NCBI GenBank assembly: GCA_011503125.2
Contig: WWBZ02000022.1
Span: 4,588,001 to 4,652,000 of the forward strand
Length of the DNA: 64,000 bases
From: Botryosphaeria dothidea
Taxonomy: Eukaryota > Ascomycota > Dothideomycetes > Botryosphaeriales > Botryosphaeriaceae
Direction of reading: 5' to 3'
Shown here in pieces: positions 1 to 9,302 of this stretch. Within the stretch, counting starts at the first letter, position 1, and each line of letters begins with the position of its first letter. Position numbers and translations under genes: made by a program. The notes under the pieces are model-generated. The model had not been told where the DNA came from and did not search any database. It was given only the letters and a program-made list of their open reading frames with translations.

Positions 1-1581
1 TTGCTGGTTGTGGACGTGTCAGATGATCTGTTTCGGACTCTTTTCTCTGGTATTTTCTCGGAGGAAGAACTATTTACTTTGGGCGTTGCTGAGCGTGATG
101 GTGCCGGCGGCGACGGCCGCGGCGACGGCTAGTTGGCCTCTCATCTTGGCTTCTTAAAGGAAGGGGAAGCGCAATAGGGAAAAAGAGAGCGGACTTTTGC
201 GTGAGGCATCACCAGAGAGCTGTTCAAAGCGGGCTCCTTTATACGGAGCTACGTGCGGCTCAATGCGGATCAAAGTATATTCTCTTCAGGCAGCATGGAG
301 CAAGGGTGTAGTTGCTCCGTACTGAATGCAGACGAGGTGGAGCCGGTGAAGTCATTGCCGAATGACTGCGGGGTAGACTTGATTGTTGTGGGTCAGTACT
401 TTTGCGATTCAAGGAGATGAGCACAGGAAACAAAAGTGTGGGCAGAGGTCCTTGAAGAGACGCCAAGCAAAGGGGGTGAAATCAGGACCTTCAAGCGGCC
501 TGGGCAGGCACACGTCGCGTCGCGGCTATTGGTGGATGAATGACTCGGAACGGTCAGCCTTGGTCCGGTGTCACGCAGTCGCTCGACCGGGGTAGAGGAG
601 AAACGAGGAACGCGCATCCCTGATTAGCCGGGAGGGCCGGCTGTGAACATCTAATTTCTTGACTTGATGTTAAGGCGTCGTTTCTCGGAAACTCAGACGG
701 CATCTTTCCAGGAAAGGAAATGGAGAGAAAAGTACCGACCGGCTCATGCACTACTGGCTTATAAAGGCCACCGCGCTGACGATTGGGGATACCCTGAGGT
801 CACATCTGTCCCGAGTAAGAACATGCCGTGCCCTTTGTAGAATTATCAGCTCCATAATCCCAGAAATACCAGCAAACCGGGACTTATACCGCGTAGAACC
901 CTCTCAATATGCAGTCAACAAAAGGCGCAGTTGAAGCATTCACCCCAATGGAAACATGCCTCGAAGATTTTCAAAATCGTTGCTGTCACTTTCGTCATCT
1001 CAATTGTTCAAGAGCCCTTTGGCATAGCTTGATGGCGAAAGAGGTTTCAAAAGGGCTTTGAATTCCTTTGTGTTTGCGGTATTCGGACATAGCAAAGGGC
1101 GTTCGGGGTAGATATGACAGCTTCGTTATTTGGATGGTTGACGTTGACGATTCAGTGGGAACCGTAGAGGGGGATTTTGATGCCAAAATCACTTCAACTT
1201 GACCTTGCCATGGGGAGTCGAAGCATTCGTCCGGATGTAAGTGTTCAAACAAGATGAATGCATTTGCATCCGAACAAATGCTTCAGCTCCCTACGGCAAA
1301 GGTATGTCGGAATACGTTCATAATCGGCGTTTTCGGGGTGCCGGCCTCCTAAGCCGACTGCAATGTCAATCGTTCTCACAGAAATACGCACGGAATCGGA
1401 GGAGACAAAGGCCTTACTCGTATTGAGAAAGCGAGTGTCATTTACATCATCTACATCTGATTGAGTCGGCCACATTTCCGGGCCATTTGATGAATCAATA
1501 GCCAGACTTTTCGTCGGGTCTCCACGGTTGAATCCTGCACACCGAGAGCCCCTCGGTCCGTCATAGCCCCTTGCTCTTCCT
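1..1581. other. left-edge intergenic region
   Basis: No reading frame here has coding character or a recognisable motif. Small frames on both strands are short and mutually overlapping. The only structured item is the hairpin element at 1211-1293. A lone half-arm resembling that element's terminal repeat lies near 929-945. Confidence 0.6.
1211..1293. mobile_element. MITE-like hairpin element, copy 1
   Basis: A 79-bp unit (1213-1291) whose ends are imperfect inverted repeats: about 21 of 25 terminal bases pair. The left arm contains GAAGCATTCGTCCGGATG, identical to the copy at 21651-21733, and both units are 79 bp. Flanks are TG and TA, compatible with a decayed TA target duplication. It has no coding capacity. 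A Tc1/mariner-type origin is inferred from size, TIR and TA target. Confidence 0.6.
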
Positions 1582-2602
1582 TCAGATGGAAGCCTTGAGG
1601 ACCTTGAACGCATCGCCGCGGGTACCGAGGAAGCGCTCCTCGGCGGTCTTCCAGTTGATGACAGTCCAGATGTTCTGAACGTAGGCAGCCTTGCCATTGA
1701 GGTACTGCAGGCGAGAAGAACCACAGCGTCAGCAATCATTGCGCAGCGGGCGTTCAGGGCGCCACTCGAACTCACCTGCAGGTAGTACGCATGCTCCCAC
1801 ATATCAACGCCAAAGATCGGGACCTCGCCGGGGCCAACGACCGGGTCCTGGTCCTTGCTGCCAGCAAACATCAGCCACGAACCCCCACAACCGGAGAGAT
1901 CGACAAGAAGAAAACTCACGTCGTAACAATCGCCAACCTGCCCGCCTTGCCCGCGCCCGCATCGTCCACCTTGACCAACCAGCCCCACCCGCTCCCCTGA
2001 ATCCCCAGCAACGCGGCCGCAAACTTCTCCTTGAACGCCTCCTCGCTGCCCCACGTCTCGACGATGCCCGCCCCCAGAGTCGGCGCGGCGGCGAACTTGG
2101 CGTCGGTCGAGTTGGCCGGCGCGAGGTTCTCCCAGAAGAGGCTGTGGTTGATGTGGCCGCCGCCGTGGAAGCGCAGCACCTGCTGCAGCGCGATCTGCGT
2201 CGGGATGTCGCCGCCCGAGGCCGCCGCGCCGTACGCGTCCAGCGCGGCGTTGAGGTTGGTGATGTACGTCTGGTGGTGCTTGCTGTGGTGCAGCTCCATT
2301 ATCTGCTTGGAGATGGCGGGCTCGAGCGCCTTGCCGGGTGGTGGGACGGTTAGCGGGAGATGTTCTGGCGGTCGGAAAGGCCGGGTGGATGGTTGTTTTG
2401 GGTGTGTGTGGAAGGCGCCGGTGGGCGGTTGGTGGGGAGAAGTCACGGGACGATGAGAGGGCGGAGATGGAGGGGAGGGGAGGTGAGGTTCGGGATGGGG
2501 GTGATGGGAGTCCGCACGGGGGCGGCAGGATAGCGAACAGTTGAGAAAGCTTACATCGTAGGCATAAGGGAGCGGCGGAAGGCTGTACTTCTGGACGGAC
2601 AT
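1582..2602 (-). CDS. manganese superoxide dismutase
   Basis: Converts superoxide to hydrogen peroxide and oxygen. Four exons: 2602-2555, 2329-1920, 1857-1776 and 1704-1582; phases close to a 220-residue protein. Visible family motifs are LHHSKHHQTY near the N-terminus, FHGGGHINHSLFW, the Mn-type QGSGWGWL and the metal signature DMWEHAYYLQY. The chosen start (MSVQKYSLPPLPYAYD) opens directly on the SOD fold, so no presequence is evident and a cytosolic enzyme is likely. The upstream frame stays open and could encode a hydrophobic leader if translation began earlier, but no good in-frame ATG context supports that. A three-codon uORF lies at 2766-2777. Intron 1 is long (225 nt) and C-rich; introns 2 and 3 are 62 and 71 nt. 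Confidence 0.9.
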
Positions 2603-3198
2603 GGTGGAATTGGTGCCAAGACTGGGGTTGTTGAAGAAAGGCAGCTGGAAGGCAGAAGCAGAGGTGGTGAAGAAGCAGACGCAGAGAGCCAGAGACAGGA
2701 AGAGAGCAGAGGAGACACTGTGGTGTCCGGTTGAGGCGGGGTTGCGCTTGCGCGAGATGGTAGGGTTACGACACCATGTTGTCCATCCGCTGGATACATT
2801 TAAGGCGCCGCGCACGCGGGTGCTGGCAGCGGCTGACGGAGTGCTGACGGAACCCATCATCCTGGAAGAGTGCCGCGATTGGAGAGAAGCTGAAGGACAA
2901 CCGTAGGAAGCTGGAGGTGGGTGAATACCAAGCGCTCTCAAATCTGCTCAAAACTTGCTCATTCGCGCGCAGGTCAAAGCCCGCGTGAAACAACAGCGTA
3001 CGACGTGCGGCGCACCTCACAATTAGACGCACGCTTATAAGGGCTCGCAGGAGAAGCAGTTGCTCGAGTTCTGCAGCAGACAAAGAGTGCTGTGCAAAGT
3101 TGGAACAGAGTGTTGTGGTGTTGACACTTGGCTGGTTTTGTGCACGACTCAGGCCGTCCGCATCTCCGCAAACCCGCAGACCACCACCAGGCACCACC
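2603..3198. other. divergent promoter region between SOD and unknown gene
   Basis: This 596-bp spacer separates two divergent genes. The SOD side has a pyrimidine-rich stretch (sense strand) and a TTAAATG element about 200 bp before its start. No other gene is seen. Confidence 0.5.
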
Positions 3199-3707
3199 AT
3201 GTGCGGCGGCAACTCGTCACGTCCTTCCACCGGCGGCACCATCGCCGTCCTGCGCCCTCCACCCCACGAATCGCAATCCTCGTCCGCCAACTGCAACCTC
3301 TTCTTTGAAAATCCAAAAGATCGCCGCGGCCGGACGCGTGCCGTTTTCCAGACCCAAGATGGAGGTTGCTTCGACACTTTCATGGGCTACTTCATGCTGA
3401 TCCAGTGAGTTGCTTCTCCGGTCTTGCAGACGATGCGATGCACGTTGCTGACTTCGGGTGCTGTGACAGCCGCAATGGCGATCTGCTGTCGCGACCGCCG
3501 CTAAGCGAGGAGGCCCGCAACGCCCTGTACGCCATCCAGCTCAAACCCGCTGTCGACGAACACCAGAGCCTCGCCCAGCTTGACCTTGCTGACGAGCTCG
3601 AGTTCGCTGTCGGCGGCAACGGTGTCATCGGCCGGAAGGTCTCCATCGTCACAGACCTCAGCGACGCCGGTACTACTCTCGCTGAAGGCATCATCGGCTG
3701 GAACTGA
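3199..3707 (+). CDS. small protein of unknown function
   Basis: Two exons (3199-3404 and 3470-3707) joined by a 65-nt intron with GTGAGT donor and GACAG acceptor give 147 residues in phase. I do not recognise the family. The N-terminal half is rich in Ser, Pro and Arg. The C-terminal half (from about residue 70) looks like a folded soluble segment: acidic and aliphatic, with the stretch ELEFAVGGNGVIGRKVSIVT followed by DLSDAGTTLAEG. No signal peptide or membrane segment is visible. The start has an ACCATG context. A reader without the intron would see two separate short frames. Confidence 0.55.
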
Positions 3708-4159
3708 GCCTGTCCATGGATATTTGGCGTTTCCATTGTTACCTCATGCACTTTCAGGCGCTGCTCGGTTGTATTCTTGCTTTGCATGGCGAAAGATTGC
3801 GCGAGCAATCATCATGGGAGTGCGTTATCGGCGTTCATCTTCGGCTTTGAATCAAATAAACCCTCTTCCAATTCCCATCTACACTGGATGAGCACGTGCA
3901 TGAAAACCAGTCATCGCTGCCGAACATGTCAAAGTTGAGCCAAGGTGCACTTCACACAGTCACAGACTTCAATGCATCAAGTCATGGAGCAACATGGTTG
4001 AAGAAACGTTGAATTGATAAGAGACTCTGACTAGGGAACACTGATCATAGGGATGACTGAAATAAACCAATAGCAGAGAAAGCAACAACGCCGTCAAATC
4101 CTCCCATCAGCCCAACGAAGAATCCATGAGCTCCATGCCAGCACATCAAACTCCCCTCT
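3708..4159. other. intergenic, convergent gene ends
   Basis: Shared 3' region of the gene ending at 3707 and the minus-strand gene ending at 4160. No feature seen. Confidence 0.5.
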
Positions 4160-5669
4160 CTACTCAACCGTGATGTAGAGTCCCATGCTATGAACAGTCA
4201 GCATCATCATCAATAACACCCAGGGTGGGAAGGGTAACTCACGGGCAAGGGTTGAAGTCCTGGAACCAGTGGAGATAACTGTCAACACCACCCTCCATCA
4301 TGAAGCCCATGACACCTGGCTTGCACTCGCCCTTGGCAAGGACGTAACTGTTTCCGGGCTGGACCTTGAAGCTCTTGGCATTAGGGCACCTGGGTGCAGT
4401 GTTCCAAGTGACCGACTGTGACACTTCCTTGGTCCAGCCAGCACTGACCATTCCCGATCCCGTGAGACTGAAGTCTGAAGTCTCAAGCTGGTCCTTGGTG
4501 GGGAACATGAAATTGACCGTGCATTGCTTGCCCTCAAGGTGCTGACCAATGTCGAAGTTGAAGTATGTCTTTTCGTAAGAGCTGACACTGCCGAAGTATT
4601 GAGTGCCAAACGCGTGGTCAGGCTGACGTCTGTTGACAGGAACGATCAAATGAGGGAACTGGTGGTGGTCAGTGGCCTGCCTCGCCGAGTTAAGGGTAAC
4701 TTCATGATACTCACCTCCCAGGAGCCCTTGAGAACAGCAGGGCAGGACCAAGTCTTGTAGCATCCCGGCTTTCCCTTGCAAGTGTCGACCTGGTGTCCGG
4801 CGCAATCAGGACCGGGGCACTTGAGAGGGATGAGGTGCGACGAAGAAGAGCAGGATGGTCCAGAGCACTGGGAGCCACCGGGACATTGTGGAGACCCCTT
4901 GCACGTGGGAGTCGGAGCCGAAGGACGCGTCACTGGCGCGATAGGCAGGCGAGGTACGGTAGGAAACTTGGGCATCGGAGGTACGGTAGGCGTCTTGGGC
5001 AGCTGAGGTACGGTGGGTGTCTTGCAGCTGGCATGGCACTGGGCGTCGGCGATGAGAGTGACCATGGTGCAGTAGTCGCCAGGAAGCTGGTCGGTGTAGA
5101 TGTTGTATCCGCCGTGATCACCGGTCGCACAGCTCCAGAAGGTAGCACTGCCCTGGAAGGTGACGATGCCATCGCAGCCAACGTTCCAGCCGGTGAAGGG
5201 TGCCTTGCCATGGTCACACTGGAATTGTCTTTCCCTGCCGGCGATAATGCAGCCGAAGCCGTTCTGATCCTTGAGGCCTGCAATGCGCGAAGCAAAGTCA
5301 GCACGAGGCAATGGAAGGTGGATGAGTTGCAGGCTTCGGGTGAAGAGAAGACACAAAACAAGGGAAACAGTGCAAGGGGACATGAGGCGACGTACCGAAG
5401 GTGCTTCTGTTGAGACAGAACTTCGACTTGGACTTCAGGTTGCTTTGTCCAATGCGAAGCTGGCCGTCAGGGAGCTGAGCGACCATGCCCCAGTCGCCTT
5501 CAGACACGGTGCCTTGGACGCCATAGGCATGAATCGAGAACCAGCTGAGACGGATGGATCAGCAGAGCACAGCAAGCCAGCTGATACGAGGGAGTACTGA
5601 CCATTCAGTGGAGGTAGGAGCAGCATTTGCTCCGAGGGCCAGGCCGAGAGCGAAGATGGCAGTCTTCAT
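4160..5669 (-). CDS. secreted protein with C-terminal But2 domain
   Basis: Five exons: 5669-5602, 5544-5396, 5277-4715, 4658-4243 and 4187-4160, 407 residues. It begins with a signal peptide (MKTAIFALGLALGANA). Residues about 25-150 form a Cys-containing N-terminal region typical of fungal extracellular proteins (CLNRSTF, CDHGKAPFTGWNVGCDG, FWSCATGD). A proline/threonine linker of KTPTVP-like repeats follows (about 155-195), then a second Cys-rich stretch and the But2 C-terminal domain (from about 260: PHLIVPVN, YFNFDIGQHLEGKQC). The fourth exon appears to stop at 4239, but that TGA lies inside a GTGAGT donor. Splicing to 4187 adds the usual But2 ending (CPMGLYITVE). Its role is unknown; cell-wall or extracellular location is inferred from the leader. 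Confidence 0.8.
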
Positions 5670-6662
5670 GGTGGCTGTCGAGTGGGTGGATGGGTGGGTG
5701 GCGTTGGATGAGATGCTCAAGTGACAATGCAAACAAGTGCGGGATGGACAAGCAATGGAGCAATGGATAACGCTGCTGTTGGGTGGAGGAGAAAGGAAGA
5801 TGGAGCTGGGCGAGCGGTCGAGAGTCTTAAGTAGGCGGCGCTGGGAGTGACGCCAGCGATTGCTATCTGGGAAGGCACCTCCCTCCAACGCCGCGCTCCC
5901 CTCCGAAAGCTCCCTGCGGTCGCTCAGCCCGCCGCCGCAAACCTTTTGGGAAGCTGCAGCTTGACGGCTCGCCCGCGAAGCCAAGTCCCAGCGTGCAGCC
6001 GCGGCAGTCATGCCCGTGAAGATGCCCGAACTGGCAGCGCGAGCAGCAAGGCCAGATCCAACACCGCAGTGCCCACGACAACGCAGCCAATAGATGAAAG
6101 ACAGTCATCAACGCTTGTAGAATGAGTGCAGCGTGAGGCTCTCCAGACGTCCGTGAAGTGATGCTGCTGGACTCGACTCCAGCCTTCTGTTGGGCGCACA
6201 GCACCATGACGGACGTGAAGCACACTGCGGGTCGGTCTTGGGAAGGTGCAATGCCTGAGTCCCGTGGGTCCGCTGTAGAGATACATACTCGCGATGGCGA
6301 TGGCGATGGCGCGGAACGGCAGCTGCAGCATCTTGCAACACCTGCGAAGCCATCGACTGCCCCAGTCGGCGCAGTGCACATGATAATACAGCGGGAATCT
6401 CAGAACACGGATGCACACTTCAGTGAGCTGGGCTAGGATTAGCTGCAGTGAACAGTGGTTGCATTCGCATCAGTATGGATAAGAATCGATGTCCTTCTCT
6501 TTCTCAGCTGAACACAATTCTTGCAACTCTGCACACGATTCCTTTTCAACAACAAGTGACCGTCTTCTGTGGCGTGCAGACGTCTGATATTCCTCCCAAT
6601 TTCTGAGTTTGCGTTGCCCCCAAGGCTGCATCAGCAACCTTGTTCCTTTAGCGCAATGTACC
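5670..6662. other. intergenic region
   Basis: Upstream region of the But2 gene. Overlapping frames on the minus strand (5863-6418) show no motif, and none keeps coding character across frames. Nothing further seen. Confidence 0.5.
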
Positions 6663-7169
6663 TCATTCGGGAAAGACTTCTGCTTCTCCACCTTCTGCGG
6701 AAGTTCTTAAGAGCCCACTGAAGTCCCCCGTGACAAAGTAGGCAGCGGCTCCAGGTGCTACCGAATAATATGAGGCTCCTTCTCTAAGTACTCTGAACAC
6801 CTTGATTCCGCGGAGAGGACTGAGAATCCCGAACCCATCAAGTTGTAGCACCGAATTGGAATCAAATTCAGTAGGCCAGTTGTCTGTCTCAAGATAAAGG
6901 GTCAACCTCTTCAACTCTGCGCATTGCGTGGGAAATGCGAAACATGTTGCACAGCCCTCAGTCTTTTCCACGCGGTAACGAGCACTGCCGATTGCGATTG
7001 TGCTGAGAAAGCGGCGCCGGTTGATGCGGAGTCCTGTCAACATCCTGGGGAATTTGGGGACATGACCGGAAAGATTGCCGGAGGAGTTGAGCCGGTAAAA
7101 TGTAGGCAAAGCCTCATCGTGGATTTGCATGTTAGTTTGCAAAAGGGCCAGGAGTGTGTTGGGTTGCAA
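6663..7169 (-). pseudogene. F-box/2EXR-like C-terminal fragment, probably decayed
   Basis: An open frame of about 168 codons carries LLQTNMQIHDEALPTFYR near its beginning, matching the LLQTCRQIYxEAxPxFY pattern of fungal F-box-like/2EXR proteins. No in-frame ATG precedes it; a TAG lies just upstream. A possible TTCAG acceptor before the frame suggests an upstream exon. However, I could not find the expected N-terminal F-box-like helix (LPxExRxxIY) in the 500 bp upstream. It is either the last exon of a gene whose front is unrecognised or a truncated copy. Confidence 0.4.
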
Positions 7170-8065
7170 AGACCTGAACTAGAAAGCGCATGTCCTGCCT
7201 CATGGAAGCACATGCTGCTGACGAGTCGAGACCGCTCGTTCTTCGGCCAATGGATGAGCCTCGTCCATTTTCCGCAAGGCATGCTTAGCGCAGACTCGTA
7301 GATCTCAAAGTACTTGAAACGCTTCTGGATCCATTGGAATGTGAGTTCGCCGGTAGTTGAACATTCAGCTTGGTTGACGATGCCCAAAGCTATGAGTTGG
7401 ATGGTTGTCAACTGCAACCGCCACTCCGCACAGTTAGGGACAGTCGACGTCTTGGAAAGCATAGTACTGGCTGTGGCGTTTTTCGGTCTTGTCAAGTTAC
7501 CGAATCGCGCAAACAAGCCCTGCTCTTTCGGACCTATATGGCTACTGGTGTCGAGAATGCGTGATGCGAGGTAGGGCACTCTTCGATTCACCATTTGTGG
7601 TCTGTGGCGATACTGACGGCCCATTTTATCGTGTACGTTAACTTTGGTATGCAAAAAAAAAAAAAAAAGCAGCGGGTGAGACTGACAGTAGAGGAGCCCA
7701 GCTGCCCATAGTCGTATGGAGCACGCAGCTAATGATATGGCGATACTGAGATATCCAGACGGTAAGTGTAGCAGGTGATTGATGTTGAAACGCAGCTTGA
7801 TATTGCTGAGGCGTAGGTAGTTGCGAGAATTTGTGTACAGCCATAGTGACCACAGATCCAGTGGCTGAAAGAGGAAGTGGCGGGTCCTCTGATGTGCAGA
7901 AATGACGTTGGCAGACTATCTCCACATGTCAAGCATGCGAAGTCAAGCATATAGCTGAGCAAGGCGGAATACAACTCAATGTTGGCGATACAGTCATCAG
8001 CATAATTTTCAACCTATAATACACCCTCATATCCATCAACCCATAACCATTCCCAAGCGCAGTGT
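7170..8065. other. intergenic region with A-tract
   Basis: Contains a minus-strand open frame (7037-7654) in a different frame from the F-box-like fragment, without recognisable domains, and a run of about 17 A at 7652-7668. No gene could be supported. Confidence 0.45.
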
Positions 8066-8986
8066 TCAAATTTTGCCTCCAGTAAGCTCCTCAGCAATCT
8101 TCTGGATACGCCTCCGAGTGATGGGCTCAGAGCTCGCGTTCCTATACTCAGAGCTCGTGCTGCGACCCTGGTTATTGGCCAACATTTCCGCCGTGCTCAA
8201 GGGTGCATCGCGGGCCCAGATGCTGCGGCCTTGCGAGGCATTCGGCGAGAAACCAGGAAGGTTGTCGTCGGTACCGAATGTATCGTCGATAACCTTGGAG
8301 AGCTGGTCCTCGGTGACAATGAAGTCTCTTGCGTGCACGTAGAGAGTGTGCAAGGCATCCTTTCTCTCCATCGACCTGGCCGCTTCTCTCTGCTCGAGGG
8401 CTACTCTCTGTCTTTCAACCTCTTTCTCCGGTGTTGTGTTGTAGGCACCACTGAGGAAGTCGCGGACGGCTTTCGAAACGCTGGGATTGGTGAAGACCTC
8501 GTCATCGCGCGGCGGTTGGTTGATGAGGCGCTTCTGTTCGTTTTGGCGCTGTTCGCCGCGTTTGGCCAGGTATTGATCCATAGTCTGCTTGCGCTTGTGA
8601 AGAGAGGTCACACCTTCTCTCAGGTTCCTCCTTCGCAATGCAGACAGCCGTTGCTTCCATGCCAGACGCTCGGCGTGACGGCCGCTCAGATGGGCGGTCT
8701 TGGTCGGCTCCGGGGTAGCAGCGTTGATGAACTCTTCGGTCTCCTTTTTCCGCTCGCTGCGGGTGACGAAGACATTGCGAGGAACGGGTAGAGAACCCTT
8801 TAAGACAGGGTGGTAGGGCGCTGTTTGCTGGAGCGGCTTTGGGACTTCGATGTACTTGGGCGACTCGGGTCCGACACTGCGTGACGCAGGCGAGGAGGCG
8901 AAGGTGCGGCGCGCTACCGTGGCATTAACACAAGCATGGCACCGAATTGAAGACGAAAGGATCGCCCGGGCGTTCGAGGGAGGCAT
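8066..8986 (-). CDS. mitochondrial small-subunit ribosomal protein mS26 (PET123 family)
   Basis: A single-exon gene of 306 residues. The N-terminus is a typical mitochondrial presequence (Ser/Ala/Arg rich, no acids, RRTFASSPASRS around residues 26-37). The segment PKYIEVPKPLQQTAPYHPVLKG (about 43-64) and the basic helical region after it (SGRHAERLAWKQRLSALRRR) are characteristic of fungal mS26/Pet123. The middle is a long charged, probably coiled helix (about 110-210). The product is a structural protein of the mitoribosomal small subunit. It diverges from NOG2 with 316 bp between the start codons. Confidence 0.8.
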   Translation of the reverse strand: MPPSNARAILSSSIRCHACVNATVARRTFASSPASRSVGPESPKYIEVPKPLQQTAPYHPVLKGSLPVPRNVFVTRSERKKETEEFINAATPEPTKTAHLSGRHAERLAWKQRLSALRRRNLREGVTSLHKRKQTMDQYLAKRGEQRQNEQKRLINQPPRDDEVFTNPSVSKAVRDFLSGAYNTTPEKEVERQRVALEQREAARSMERKDALHTLYVHARDFIVTEDQLSKVIDDTFGTDDNLPGFSPNASQGRSIWARDAPLSTAEMLANNQGRSTSSEYRNASSEPITRRRIQKIAEELTGGKI

Positions 8987-9302
8987 GGCTGATGAGCGGG
9001 TGGGCGCGTTGTCGGTCGAGTCGTCGCTAGACTTTCGCAGACGCTATGCGGGAGAGCTTCGGGCGCGTGGTCTTGGCACTGAAATCTTGGCGGGAACGCC
9101 CCGAAAAAAAGATCGCGCGTCCGAGCACACTCGACCACCTCGTCTACTCCACCCGCTGCTGTCTTTTTTTCTCTCTTCCTTCCCTCCGCCCTCGAGACCT
9201 TGCTTCTGCAAGCCCTGCGTGGTCAACGCCCGCGCAACCACTCGCACTCCTCCACTCCGAGAAGCCGTTGTCGTCAGCGCATCGCTGCGCGCTACCGCCA
9301 CC
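8987..9302. promoter_or_regulatory. bidirectional promoter mS26 / NOG2
   Basis: The 316 bp between divergent start codons must drive both the mitoribosomal gene and the nuclear ribosome-assembly GTPase gene. The NOG2-proximal half is strongly pyrimidine-rich (about 9160-9290), a common fungal core-promoter/TSS context, and leads into a good GCCACCATGG start. No TATA box is obvious. Confidence 0.6.

Noticed and set aside
927..950. Another arm of the hairpin element
   Set aside because: CAGTTGAAGCATTC matches the terminal repeat but no opposite arm at 79 bp or clear longer element could be found.
1245..2054. 269-codon minus-strand frame over the SOD gene end
   Set aside because: It merely reads through SOD exon 3 and its introns; the spliced SOD model explains the coding part.
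2555..2799. Signal-peptide or presequence extension of the SOD
   Set aside because: The frame is open upstream of MSVQ but the only upstream ATGs are out of frame or poorly placed; leader-like hydrophobic residues are probably translated 5' UTR.
5863..6418. Overlapping minus-strand frames upstream of the But2 gene
   Set aside because: Cys/Arg-rich without motifs and mutually overlapping in three frames; promoter DNA more likely.
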